From: Arenicellaceae bacterium
GTDB lineage: Bacteria > Pseudomonadota > Gammaproteobacteria > Arenicellales > Arenicellaceae
DNA: 64,000 bases
Reading direction: 5' to 3'
NCBI GenBank assembly: GCA_029246505.1
Contig: JAQWNC010000014.1
Location: 1-64,000, forward strand
Positions within the stretch are counted from its first letter, which is position 1. Each line of letters starts with the position of its first letter. The position numbers and the translations under genes were made by a program. Under the pieces are notes generated by a model. The model did no database searches. It was not told where the DNA came from and was given only the letters and a program-made list of their open reading frames with translations. Below, piece after piece: positions 1-7,909 of the stretch.

Positions 1-2
1 AT

Positions 3-104
3 TTGATGGAGGTTTCTCTCGATTACCTTTGTCGCAAATACGAGCAGATGCCGGTCAAGAAGTTTCTGAAACAAAAATATGACATAGCTTGGACTGCTCG
101 TTAA
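3..104 (+). CDS. C-terminal fragment of an unidentified protein
   Basis: An open frame entering from the left edge and ending with TAA at 102-104 gives the last 33 residues of a protein. The tail is rich in Lys and Tyr and ends KKFLKQKYDIAWTAR. I do not recognise the family from so short a piece. The gene reads toward the tRNA and ends about 140 bases before it, so it lies outside the tRNA-bounded element and is probably an ordinary host gene. Confidence 0.5.
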   Translation: MMEVSLDYLCRKYEQMPVKKFLKQKYDIAWTAR

Positions 105-155
105 CCTTTCTGATATAGTCGCGCATCGAATTTATTGCACAATATTCGGTATAAA

Positions 156-179
156 TTTTGGTACACCTTTTGGTACACC
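156..179. repeat. Tandem 12-bp direct repeat (TTTTGGTACACC twice)
   Basis: The 12-mer TTTTGGTACACC occurs at 156-167 and again, identical and abutting, at 168-179, about 65 bases upstream of the tRNA-Leu. Paired short repeats of this look are common near tyrosine-recombinase attachment sites, so it may be an arm-type site from an element on the other side of the tRNA. That reading is inference; only the repeat itself is seen. Confidence 0.6.
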
Positions 180-242
180 TGTATTACCTGATAACCTGCT
201 ATTTTCGGCAACTGAAGATCATAAGAACCGCATAAACACTAT

Positions 243-329
243 GCCCGGGTGGTGAAATTGGTAGACACAAGGGACTTAAAATCCCTCGGCCTCACGGCTG
301 TGCCGGTTCAAGTCCGGCCCCGGGCACCA
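243..329 (+). tRNA. tRNA-Leu (anticodon UAA)
   Basis: An 87-nt class II tRNA with encoded CCA. The acceptor stem GCCCGGG (243-249) pairs with CCCGGGC (319-325), followed by ACCA. The D-arm carries GGTGAAATTGGTAGACAC, the anticodon loop CTTAAAA (275-281) gives anticodon TAA at 277-279, a long variable arm follows, and the T-loop is GGTTCAAGTCC. Its 3' end is reused as the attachment core of the adjacent degenerate element. Confidence 0.97.
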
Positions 330-330
330 T
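311..330 (+). repeat. Left attachment-site repeat (tRNA-Leu 3' end)
   Basis: AGTCCGGCCCCGGGCACCAT covers the T-arm, acceptor 3' strand and CCA end. It matches 4685-4704 at 18 of 20 positions. The integration left an intact tRNA on this side, as expected when the core lies in the tRNA 3' end. Confidence 0.75.
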
Positions 331-442
331 CTTATCGTTCCAGGAAATCCAAGGAAGTCTCATAAGGTGTTATATATCAGTAATTTAAGAGTAATTGATA
401 CGTTATTGGACATCATAGCATTTATTGGCTTCTATAAAAATT

Positions 443-492
443 GGGGGTACGTATAGGGGTATAACTTTTATAGGAGTTAGATAAGTACCCCC
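443..492. repeat. GGGGGTAC-type short repeats, left end
   Basis: GGGGGTAC (443-450), AGGGGTATA (455-463) and the inverted GTACCCCC (485-492) lie just upstream of the integrase scar start codon at 496. Related motifs appear at the other end of the element. They are candidate integrase arm-type sites, and the closest inverted pair could also form a stem over the integrase promoter. Confidence 0.5.
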
Positions 493-495
493 AAA

Positions 496-583
496 ATGAC
501 TCTCACAGCCGCGAAAGTAAGCCAAGCCTAAGGATAAGGACTACAAGATTTTCCGCGTTCAGACAAGCCTTCCCAGACAGTAA
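496..583 (+). pseudogene. P4-type tyrosine integrase, 5' remnant
   Basis: ATG at 496 begins MTLTAAKVSQA and hits TAA at 529-531. Shifting frame by one base within the AGCCAAGCC stretch restores KPKDKDYKIF. Together these match the N-terminal signature of P4-family integrases (a start like M-L-T-x-x-K-x-x-x-A-K-P-K-D-K-x-Y-K). Reading stops at TAA 581-583 after about 29 codons, so the arm-binding remainder and the whole catalytic domain are missing. Position directly after the tRNA and orientation away from it fit the family. The identification rests on this short signature plus context. Confidence 0.65.
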
Positions 584-848
584 AGCAGTGCCAGAAACGC
601 AGCATGTCAGGGCTAATAAACTCTACAATCTACGTAAGGTGCAGGTAAGGATTGATCAGCTACGCGCAACTATGCAAGAAACTGCTATGGCTTCAGCACT
701 ATTCAATATTAACAATGCTATGGCTGAGTATGAGGAGGTCAGGCTTATCGCTAAAGATGATAGAAATCCCGCAGCAATGAATAGCGCTACAACCGGTAAA
801 ACCAAAGTCGCTGGGTTATTTGAAAAGGACCAAGACTCTTTACTTTAA
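549..848 (+). pseudogene. Phage terminase small subunit-like remnant
   Basis: An open frame from about 549 to TAA at 846-848 reads FRQAFPDSKAVPETQHVRA, then NLRKVQVRIDQLR, and near its end NSATTGKTKVAGLFEKD. The first part resembles the helix-turn-helix region of phage terminase small subunits (A-Y-R-x-A-F-P-x-S and K-V-x-x-R-I-x-x-L). The second resembles their C-terminal pattern (x-T-x-G-K-x-K-x-x-G-L). A GTG at 588 could start translation, giving 86 residues, but the homology runs upstream of it into the integrase scar, so the gene is truncated at its 5' end. Assignment is from pattern only. Confidence 0.45.
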
Positions 849-2468
849 ATCCATTAGTGCCAAGCGCTCTTCCCGGTTAGGATCTTCCATAACACTAACT
901 TCTTCGCCGAAGATCATAGTCGGGTAGTCGTCAGGATCAAATGCTGGCCAAGTTGGCATATCCGAATGGTTCGGATTACCAGTTCTCGCAAATGCAGCCC
1001 ACGCCGCGCTCATGACATGTCCAAGCTGGTAACGCGACTGTGCGGCCCCTGTCATCGATGCCCCGACATCCAGATTGTAGAGCACGAAAGGAATATCAAG
1101 GGTGTGGTACGCACCCATACGGTTATTGTGTACGGGCGAGTGCCAGTCGAAAAAATATAGAAAGCTTGGTGCCGTACCCTGCTCGTATTTTAGCCGGCCC
1201 AGCGTCTGCGCGTTCCAGCGGCGCGTGTTATCTGATTCCGCGGTCAGCCATAGCATCTGATTTCTCTTGTTAGGGTGGCGCCGTTTATAGAGCTCAAGCA
1301 GCATCCGTCCGCTGTCTACATCACCACCTGTCAGCCGAGACATTAACCGATCTAGCAAGTCGTCATCGGACAGGTCGTAGGGTGGAGGACCGATCCAACC
1401 ATTCTCTGTCTCGGTCGAACCCATCATCAACGGGACATTGGCTGAATGGGATGGTGCAGTTGGATCCCATGGGTGGCGTGGTATGATAATGCCATCAATG
1501 ACCGGGCCAGAGCCCAGGTCTTGAATCCCCGGCTCGCTGTAATATGCGTCTTGAATTGACTGGACCGGCATTCGCTGGAGTCGGTCCAGTTGATTTTTAT
1601 TAATTTCAAGCTTCCTCAAGAAGCGTTCAGCTGCTAGGTTCGCATCAGAAGCTAAAATGCCCCTTAACCGCGTTCCGCTCTGAGCGATTGCTCGATGAAA
1701 TAGGCCTTGAGCTGAGGGCATCGCCATCAGAGTAGTAGTCTTATCGCCACCGCCCGACTGACCGAAAATTGTGACTCTGCCCGGATCGCCACCGAAGTTT
1801 TCGATATTGTCTCGAACCCATCGCAACGCCGCGACCTGATCCTGCATTCCTAGGTTAGTCGATTGCGCCCACTTCTCGCCACCCATATCCGCTAAAGATA
1901 AAAAGCCGTGAACATTCAGACGATGGTTGACGCCGACCACGACCACATCTTCCTTCTTTGCTAGGTTCGTGCCTTCATAGAGAAGATAATTTGCGGAGCC
2001 GGCTGAGAAGCCACCACCGTGCAGCCAGACCATGACTGGTCGAGCTCGCGAGTCGAGCCCGCCGGTGTAGACGTTCAAGTTAAGGCAATCTTCCGATTGC
2101 TCACCTTGAGGATTTAACGCCCGGACTACTGATGCCGGTTCACCTCTGCCAGGTTGCATCAAGGCCCTATTCCCATATTGGAAGCAGTCCCGTACTCCCC
2201 TCCATATGGCATGCTCTCTAGGTGGCATAAAACGGTTTTTACCGCCGGTCGACGCACCATAAGGGATGCCGAAAAATTGGTACACTCCATTTTTTAGTCG
2301 GCCACGAACACTCCCATATCGAGTTTGCGCCGTACCACCGATTTCAGAGAGGCGTCCCTCCTGAGCAAATACGCGTCCCCCACAAGCCCCTGCGACAAAA
2401 AACCCTGTGGCGGACTTTACGCCAGTCTTAAGAAAAATTCGTCGACTTATCCCAGGTCGCTTTTTCAT
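840..2468 (-). CDS. Tat-exported type B carboxylesterase
   Basis: A 542-residue alpha/beta-hydrolase of the carboxylesterase type B family, which hydrolyses carboxylic esters. A Tat leader (SRRIFLK, residues 8-14, then a hydrophobic stretch to about residue 35) predicts export of the folded protein. The oxyanion motif HGGG is at 150-153, the nucleophile is Ser238 in GQSGG, the acid is probably Glu353 or Glu355, and the catalytic His is His455 in GAYHTLDIP. EDCLNLNVY at 126-134 is a family hallmark. It is the last gene of an operon with the DUF6152 gene at 2490 (21-base gap) and the GHWDGD gene at 2897. Its 3' end overlaps the terminase relic by nine bases. The natural substrate is not evident. 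Confidence 0.9.
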   Translation of the reverse strand: MKKRPGISRRIFLKTGVKSATGFFVAGACGGRVFAQEGRLSEIGGTAQTRYGSVRGRLKNGVYQFFGIPYGASTGGKNRFMPPREHAIWRGVRDCFQYGNRALMQPGRGEPASVVRALNPQGEQSEDCLNLNVYTGGLDSRARPVMVWLHGGGFSAGSANYLLYEGTNLAKKEDVVVVGVNHRLNVHGFLSLADMGGEKWAQSTNLGMQDQVAALRWVRDNIENFGGDPGRVTIFGQSGGGDKTTTLMAMPSAQGLFHRAIAQSGTRLRGILASDANLAAERFLRKLEINKNQLDRLQRMPVQSIQDAYYSEPGIQDLGSGPVIDGIIIPRHPWDPTAPSHSANVPLMMGSTETENGWIGPPPYDLSDDDLLDRLMSRLTGGDVDSGRMLLELYKRRHPNKRNQMLWLTAESDNTRRWNAQTLGRLKYEQGTAPSFLYFFDWHSPVHNNRMGAYHTLDIPFVLYNLDVGASMTGAAQSRYQLGHVMSAAWAAFARTGNPNHSDMPTWPAFDPDDYPTMIFGEEVSVMEDPNREERLALMDLK

Positions 2469-2489
2469 TATCTACGCATACCTTACTAA

Positions 2490-2900
2490 CTAATCCGGGC
2501 CAGGCGTACGCCAGTTGAGGACCGTACCATCTTCTTTCACGATTGTGTCCCAAACCGCCGCGGGTCTCCCGTCTCTCATCGGTCGCCCTGTAACGGTGAT
2601 TTTTGCACCAGGTGGCAGGTCACTTTTACGCACCCCGCCATGCATTAGATCTTGTGGCCCTTCGGCCTCAAAACCCCACGTGGTAGTCGAACCATCTTCA
2701 TTATCTATATCCACCAGTAACCAAGAGTGAGGATTAATATAACGAAACTGCTGAACGGTCCCGCTCAAGGTTACTGTCTTGTCGCGCTCAAACATTTCAC
2801 CCGAATGGTGTCCGGAACTAGGTTTTATAATTAGCATAAGACTTAAACCAGCAGTAAATGTTGGCCAAATAATACTTTTTTTCAATCCAGCAATATTCAT
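2490..2900 (-). CDS. DUF6152 family secreted protein
   Basis: A 136-residue exported protein. A signal sequence fills residues 1-30 and the mature protein begins with HHS at 31-33. The core follows the DUF6152 pattern: a T-L-S-G-T-V segment, NPHSW near 55, then W-x-x-E and a G-x-x-V-T-V-x-G-x-P-x-x-D-G segment near 100-115. The fold is presumably a small beta-barrel; no reaction is known for the family. Its start overlaps the stop of the 2897 gene by four bases (ATGA), and the carboxylesterase follows 21 bases later, so the three are probably co-transcribed and translationally coupled. Fused and split relatives occur at 12.9, 47-49 and 56-60 kb. Confidence 0.85.
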   Translation of the reverse strand: MNIAGLKKSIIWPTFTAGLSLMLIIKPSSGHHSGEMFERDKTVTLSGTVQQFRYINPHSWLLVDIDNEDGSTTTWGFEAEGPQDLMHGGVRKSDLPPGAKITVTGRPMRDGRPAAVWDTIVKEDGTVLNWRTPGPD

Positions 2901-3826
2901 TGCGTACCCTCCTTAGGAGATAAATCGTCCATGTCTGTAAAATCAAAATCTAAAAATGTCGTTCCACCATCCTCAGTAACTACAACCTTATTGTTAGGGG
3001 CCTGACAATTCCACCAATACTGCAATCGAAGAGGCTGCCCAACTTCTTGGTGCATACGCTTATAGACCTGCAGAGTATACCAAGGCTCCTCAAGCGCTTC
3101 GGCATCATAAATCCAAACATGGCCCTGAATTGTGTCCTCATCAACCCTCTGCCATATTTCGGTGCCCTGAAGCTGATTACTGAAGTGTGGTAGCATGCGC
3201 CCCATCCTACCGCCATCCGTGTACATCGTATGCGTAACTAACTTATCTCCATCCCAAAACCCAATTGTATCGCCGTGTTCTGTATCATATGCCCAGTCCT
3301 CGGGAACATGTCCTCGACCGTCAGTATAGATTCTTCGAATTTCGTTTCTCGCCTGTCCAAGGTGCCACGTCTGATGAGGAGTGACAGCAAACTCATGCGG
3401 ACGACCATTTTTCAACATCCCAGGATAACCGCGAGCCACTCCACATTCTCCACCCGGATCCCAAAGGAATCCTTCGTCATTTAGACTAATTATTTCCTGC
3501 ATCATTTTCAGATATTCGCCTTTGAGACTCGCGCTAGGGAAATCACCTTCCCTATCGCAATCATATCTTCTAGCTCCACATGTATGCTCCCACAGACCCC
3601 TCCAGTCGGGCAGGTTATTAGCCTCTAGAATTTTTCTATCTACTTTTTTTTCAAACAACTGATAGAGAGCCCACGCGCTGTCATATTGCAATCCAAGCTT
3701 GATCATTTCCTGTTTCTGTTCTGGAAACCCGGGAATAGCATCAGACTGTGCGCTCCCGATTATAGAAAAAAATGTCAGAGCGGCAGAAGTAATCAAAAAC
3801 ACGTTTATTTTTATAATATTGTTCAT
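2897..3826 (-). CDS. Secreted protein with GFWDGD motif, partner of DUF6152
   Basis: About 309 residues with an N-terminal signal peptide ending near SAQS. The ATG at 3824-3826 is preferred over a TTG 12 bases upstream. The middle has the recurrent pattern R-R-I-Y-T-D-G-R-G-H (about residues 165-175), then D-T-I-G-F-W-D-G-D-K-L-V-T-H-T. This is the variant here of the G-H-W-D-G-D-T-L-V-V signature shared with the genes at 57322 and 58692 and with the C-terminal halves of the fused DUF6152 genes. Several Cys (CGARRYDC, GGECG, WWNC) suggest periplasmic disulfides. It is first in the operon and overlaps the DUF6152 gene by ATGA. Function unknown; the pairing implies a complex or shared task. Confidence 0.75.
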   Translation of the reverse strand: MNNIIKINVFLITSAALTFFSIIGSAQSDAIPGFPEQKQEMIKLGLQYDSAWALYQLFEKKVDRKILEANNLPDWRGLWEHTCGARRYDCDREGDFPSASLKGEYLKMMQEIISLNDEGFLWDPGGECGVARGYPGMLKNGRPHEFAVTPHQTWHLGQARNEIRRIYTDGRGHVPEDWAYDTEHGDTIGFWDGDKLVTHTMYTDGGRMGRMLPHFSNQLQGTEIWQRVDEDTIQGHVWIYDAEALEEPWYTLQVYKRMHQEVGQPLRLQYWWNCQAPNNKVVVTEDGGTTFLDFDFTDMDDLSPKEGTQ

Positions 3827-3947
3827 AGCTAGTCCCAACCTTAGAGCCGAATAGGCCCATCAAATCACATAAAGCATAAAAGAATCTTGAATCATTGTAA
3901 TAATTTGAAACATCAAGTAGTACCAACCGGTACTTATACTATTGAAG

Positions 3948-4220
3948 CTACTTCTCTGGCAACAATACTCCTGAATCGTGCAAGCTAGAGACTTGTGTAC
4001 CTTTACCTAACGGTGGGTACCGCACAAAACCTGTACCTGTACCTTTACCTTTACCAGCAGCAGTAGGAGCTGCTTCCTCTTATCGAGCTAGTAACGAAGA
4101 AACTGGCGCCGCCAATACCGCAGCTCCGCCAGCGATTAGGCTGCTTCGAAGAAACTTTCGACGCGTTGGGCTAACTTGCTCAAGAATGGCTTCAAGGTGT
4201 TTTTCATCGTGCTTTGACAT
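3948..4220 (-). pseudogene. Small Tat-leader protein interrupted by a TAA
   Basis: The ATG at 4218-4220, preceded by GGAG, opens MSKHDEKHLEAILEQVSP, then TRRKFLRS, a clear Tat motif with a hydrophobic segment. A TAA at 4080-4082 ends it at 46 codons. The same frame then continues without interruption for 43 codons (EEAAPTAAGKGKGTGTGF onward) to TAG at 3948-3950. The Gly-Lys-Thr-rich continuation suggests a protein of about 90 residues in which CAA became TAA after the leader. Short Tat-signal proteins of this shape often accompany Tat-exported oxidoreductases as partner subunits. Alternatively the 46-residue product is still made. Confidence 0.55.
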
Positions 4221-4605
4221 AATGTATCTCCGATTTTGAGAAATATTTATCAAGTGGAAACTATCGCTAGATTCTGATATCTATAAGAACTTAAAAATGC
4301 CCTATTTAGGCTAGTATGCCTGAAGAAGAGTGTGAATACACTTTCAATCGCTGGCTTCCAAGGCTGCCAAAAAGATTGTCAAAAGCTAAGGGTAAGTTGG
4401 GGTATGCGATTCAGATGGTCGGTAACTTGTTGAGCAAAGAGTAGACTATTTGCACCGCTAAATTGGACCTAGTGTGTGTAAAAATTCGTAGTATTTTAGG
4501 GCACCATAACGACTAACATGCTTCCATAGACCACTGAAGTGATATCCGCCGACCAGCATCTATAAGTCCACAAATACTACTTTTTTAAGGGATTACTTTT
4601 TAATT
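4221..4605. other. Intergenic stretch, no gene seen
   Basis: This stretch lies upstream of the Tat-leader gene within the degenerate element. I see no open frame with coding character on either strand, no RNA gene and no strong hairpin. It should contain the promoter of the Tat-leader gene. Confidence 0.4.
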
Positions 4606-4629
4606 AGGGGGCACTATTGGGGGTATATA
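4606..4629. repeat. GGGGGTA-type short repeats, right end
   Basis: AGGGGGCA (4606-4613) and TTGGGGGTATATA (4617-4629) sit about 55 bases inside the right attachment repeat. They echo the motifs at 443-492 near the left end, as expected for paired integrase-binding regions of one element. Confidence 0.5.
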
Positions 4630-4684
4630 AAAATTTAATCTATAGTAAATACCATATTAAACAATGTTTTATATGGTTATTTAG

Positions 4685-4704
4685 AGTCCGGCCCCGGATA
4701 CCAT
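4685..4704 (+). repeat. Right attachment-site repeat (tRNA 3'-end copy)
   Basis: AGTCCGGCCCCGGATACCAT repeats the tRNA-Leu 3' end with GC changed to AT within the acceptor strand. No tRNA body precedes it, so it is not a second tRNA gene. It marks the far boundary of the element. Confidence 0.7.
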
Positions 4705-4825
4705 TTTATATGTTGAACGTCGATGTTCCGTCAGCATGTACAGCGACGAGTACGGGGAAATCAGCTGCTAGTCTGTTTTACAGCTACTGACGGTCCCGTC
4801 CGAGCTGAGAGTCATCAGCGAGCTA

Positions 4826-5551
4826 TTAGGGAGGAGAGCCTAAGAGAAGAGCGAGTTGTCTGGCATCTTCAAGGTTATCGAACGCTTCCATATCAATATC
4901 TAACTCGATACCCATGTTGAGTATATGCATAAAAGCCTTATCGGCAACTATTTGACACTCAGCAACATCCTCACACTCATGAAGTCTGCATGCATGGACA
5001 GAGAGCCTAAATTTCTCAATAAATTCCAGCATTAGGTTGTCTTCATCCCCACCCATAGAATATTCATCCACAAGCCATTCATCAAGAATTATTAAGGTCC
5101 TATCAGCCTGATCTGCTGAGTTAGCCTCCCCTAATCTTTGCTCTAAGAATGACAAAGCTGGCTGAAGCTCTACTAATCTCTGCCTTACGGACATTGGCAA
5201 TTCTAAGCTTGTGTTGTTGAGATTCATATCACCACACTGAAAAGCACAATCAGCTCTTGTCTGTGCTTCACTTCCCATTGTGGTCACACACCACTTGCCG
5301 TAGGCCCCGAGATACCCTTTTGTCTGACCCGAACCTAAATGTTTGGCACAAATAATTGGAATTGGCATCGGAGGGCTCATATCATCCAACATTCCACAAA
5401 GTGCCGGATGAATGGCAACGACTTCACCCGACCCCATCGAGATTACGGGGATTGGGAAGTTCTGCGCCATCACAAGATGAAAAGGCGAGGCAAGGGTTAG
5501 GCAGAGAATAGCGATGAGTTTCATATTTTTATTTAATGTCCATGTTTCCAT
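4826..5551 (-). CDS. Secreted cysteine-rich protein of unknown function
   Basis: A 241-residue protein whose signal peptide ends around VMAQ (residues 27-30). The ATG at 5549-5551 has an AGGGG box about eight bases upstream; a second ATG nine codons later is an alternative start. The mature part has eight cysteines (52, 68, 88, 102, 106, 188, 193, 199), including a CAFQC pair and a C-x4-C-x5-C cluster, so several disulfides are likely in the periplasm. The C-terminal third is acidic and helical, with leucine-rich segments. I do not recognise the family. It stands alone just outside the right end of the degenerate element. Confidence 0.6.
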   Translation of the reverse strand: METWTLNKNMKLIAILCLTLASPFHLVMAQNFPIPVISMGSGEVVAIHPALCGMLDDMSPPMPIPIICAKHLGSGQTKGYLGAYGKWCVTTMGSEAQTRADCAFQCGDMNLNNTSLELPMSVRQRLVELQPALSFLEQRLGEANSADQADRTLIILDEWLVDEYSMGGDEDNLMLEFIEKFRLSVHACRLHECEDVAECQIVADKAFMHILNMGIELDIDMEAFDNLEDARQLALLLGSPP

Positions 5552-5845
5552 TTCTATTCCCCTTTCTTTGTTCTGGACGATAACTATAGCCTAACTTCAA
5601 AAGGGTAGTTTGGTGCGTCGTAATACCTTTCCTGTGCATTGGTCGAATTTTTATTTACAAGCAAAAAACAGGCTACTACCATTCTAATCTGTTTCATACG
5701 AATTCCCCTAGGCGCAGTTAGCACAGTTGTGCCAGCATTGCTTTGGCAATTCTTTCTTCCTCAGAAGGGCCTTCCTCTGTGGTAGGAGTATCGATAATTT
5801 TTTTGTATGCCGAAACATCCGTCCTTCTGTTAACACAGTGTACTT

Positions 5846-6037
5846 ATGGAAAACGACTGGAAAATTGTACGTCATTCAAACACAAATCATTGGTCGCTTT
5901 TTAATACAGCCAAAGACCTAAGTGAAACAACTGACCTTTCGGCTACGCAAACTGAAAAACTTGCTGACCTAGTGAGTAAGTACGAACAACACGCCGAGGC
6001 AACAGGGATTTTAAGACTTCCTAATGTTGCTGAATAA
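5846..6037 (+). pseudogene. Arylsulfatase C-terminal remnant
   Basis: A 63-codon frame reads NDWKIVRH, then WSLFNTAKDLSETTDLSA and a helical tail. This matches the extreme C-terminus of sulfatase-family enzymes, where W-K-L-V-x-x, W-x-L-Y-N-L-x-x-D-P-x-E-x-x-D-L-A and a closing helix are typical. The catalytic N-terminal domain with its C/S-x-P-S-R formylglycine motif is absent. No coding continuation is seen upstream in 5552-5845, so most of the gene has been deleted. Confidence 0.65.
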
Positions 6038-6108
6038 AGTTTTTTCGGTATAGAAAAGCGCATTGATTTATCAGCCGGCCATCTAATTCTTTGCAAGCAG
6101 CAGTTAGA

Positions 6109-7188
6109 TTAGCTCTGTGGGGGGAATTCTTTGATGTATAAATCCTGCTTGGAATAGGGGATTTCAATATCGTGTTCGATAAATTTACGGTAGATTTCGC
6201 AATTCAGGCTATCCACGACTGCGCCCCGCAGCCTGGGTTTGTCGATCCAAACCAGCAAATCGAAGTCCAGGCTGGAAGCGCCAAAGAGACGAAAACGCAC
6301 CTTCGGTTGGGGGTTGCTGCAAACCATTGTTTCGGCGTGGGCAATATCTATCAATATTTTCCGCACTTTGTCTATGTTTGAGCCATAGGAGACACCAACC
6401 GAAATCTGGCAACGGTTTTTTTCATGGGGTCCACCGGATTCGTTAATGATTTTCGTGTTGCCCATGACTGCGTTGGGAATCGTCACCTCAACATCTGCAC
6501 GAGTCAGTATGCGGGTACTCCTGACTCCGATGTGTGTCACCTTTCCGCGCTCACCTGTATCTAATACGATGAAGTCGCCAATCTTATAGGGTGCATCTGC
6601 CATGATAAACACACCGGAAAACAGGTTTGCCAAGGTGTCTTTGGCTGCAAAACCGACGGCTATACCTACTATTCCGGCAGAGGCCAGCCACGCCGTCATA
6701 TCGATATTCCAGGCTGAAAATAGAAAATAGATCGCCAGTACGACGATGGTAATATTGATAAGGTTTAAAAATAGCGGCAGGGTCTGTTGATGAACTATTT
6801 TTATTCTTTCTTCGTTTCTCGCAATACTTGTCAACAAGAAGCGGTTGCTGCGTAGAAGAAACAGAGCCCAAACCAATAAGGCGAGGGATTGGATCAGGGA
6901 GAGTATGATTTTGAGAGCCAATGCTGGCGGCGAAAGAATAAGAGTCGCAGTGGAAAATCCCAGCAGCAGAATGCTGCTGTATATGGGTGAGTTTAATAAA
7001 TCCACCAAATGGTCATCGAGATCGAAGTGGGTCTGCTGAGTTAGTTTTCTCAGGCCATTGATAATGATGCGGTTAAACAGCCAGGCTGCTATGAAAGACA
7101 GGGCTACGGCTAGCAGAGCCTGTATGTAGCGGTTGTCACCAAAGATAGTCAATACCGGTGCAATGAGGGACCGAAATTCTTCAAACAT
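6109..7188 (-). CDS. MscS family mechanosensitive ion channel
   Basis: A 359-residue inner-membrane protein. Four hydrophobic segments lie in the first about 190 residues. The MscS pore helix and beta domain follow (WLASAGIVGIAVGFAAKD, then LANLFSGVFIMADAPYKIGDFI). The signature D-T-G-E-R-G-K-V-T-H-I-G-V-R-S-T-R is followed by IPNAVMGNTKIIN and a soluble C-terminal alpha/beta domain. Such channels open under membrane tension and release solutes on osmotic downshift. It is monocistronic and faces the sulfatase relic. Confidence 0.93.
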   Translation of the reverse strand: MFEEFRSLIAPVLTIFGDNRYIQALLAVALSFIAAWLFNRIIINGLRKLTQQTHFDLDDHLVDLLNSPIYSSILLLGFSTATLILSPPALALKIILSLIQSLALLVWALFLLRSNRFLLTSIARNEERIKIVHQQTLPLFLNLINITIVVLAIYFLFSAWNIDMTAWLASAGIVGIAVGFAAKDTLANLFSGVFIMADAPYKIGDFIVLDTGERGKVTHIGVRSTRILTRADVEVTIPNAVMGNTKIINESGGPHEKNRCQISVGVSYGSNIDKVRKILIDIAHAETMVCSNPQPKVRFRLFGASSLDFDLLVWIDKPRLRGAVVDSLNCEIYRKFIEHDIEIPYSKQDLYIKEFPPQS

Positions 7189-7417
7189 TATTCTTGTCCG
7201 TTAGAATGTTCATCGGGTTAGAGGCGTCTATTGTACCTGAATTTCAGGCCGATTTATGATTCGCTTCCACAGCCTGGCGCTCTGCTCTCTGCCAGCCCTC
7301 CCCTCATTTGCTAAACTTTGTCTATATACTCAAAATGGTCATTTGTAATCTTCATTGATATTAGCAATATGCCCCCGTAGGATATTGAGTCAGAAATTAC
7401 CGAAACGGGGTTTGTTA

Positions 7418-7909
7418 ATGAATTCAAAGGGTGATATAGAAATATCTAGCAAGCCGCCTATATTTGAAAACAATAGGGAGCATCTAGCTGACTTCATTAG
7501 GCTAAACGAGGATTGGATATCCATACATTTCAATATTGAGGGTGTGGACAGAGACCTTGTAGCCAACCCCGGTTAGATAATAGACAACGGTGGGTACATA
7601 TTTAGTTTAGTTAATAACAATGAGGTTGTCGGCATAAGCGCACTATTTCATGAAGGCAGTGGTGTATTCGAGTTAGGGCGTATGGCGGTATCTCCTGGGC
7701 TTGAGGGTAACGGCTATGGAGGTGTACTCATGGAGACCTGTTTAGAAAAACTACGTGAGATCGAAGCCAGTAAAGTATATTTACTATTTAATACAAAGTT
7801 AGATGTAGCCATTACCTTATACAAAAAGTATGGTTTTGAGACTACCTATTTTGGTGAGCATGCCATATGTGCTAGAGCCAATATTGTGATGGAGAGAAAT
7901 GACTTATAA
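7418..7909 (+). pseudogene. GNAT acetyltransferase with an in-frame amber stop
   Basis: From ATG 7418 the frame reads HLADFIRLNEDWI and on to VANPG, where TAG occurs at 7574-7576. The same frame then continues GGYIFSLVNNNEVVGISALF, LGRMAVSPGLEGNGYGGVLM and ALTLYKKYGF-like text to a stop at 7909. The second part holds the GNAT acetyl-CoA motif A (R-M-A-V-S-P-x-x-x-G-N-G-Y-G) and motif B (A-I-T-L-Y-K-K-Y-G-F). One substitution would restore a normal acyltransferase of about 163 residues. TAG is a working stop for intact neighbours, so this is read as a pseudogene. Confidence 0.75.

Larger units (their letters stand above)
311..4704. mobile_element. Degenerate tRNA-Leu-integrated genomic element
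   Basis: The last 20 bases of tRNA-Leu (311-330) recur with two mismatches at 4685-4704. Immediately inside the left end lies the 5' scar of a P4-type integrase gene. GGGGGTA-type motifs occur near both ends (443-492 and 4606-4629). Between them are a terminase-like relic, a three-gene secreted operon (840-3826) and a broken Tat-leader gene. This is the layout of a tRNA-targeted integrative element that has lost its integrase and most mobility genes. The cargo (carboxylesterase, DUF6152, GHWDGD protein) belongs to families found elsewhere in the window, so it could also be host DNA captured between two partial att sites. The att pair and the integrase scar are seen; mobility is inferred. Confidence 0.7.

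Noticed and set aside
4685-4704. A second tRNA-Leu gene
   Set aside because: Only the last 20 bases of the tRNA are present, with two mismatches that break the acceptor stem, and no tRNA body lies upstream.
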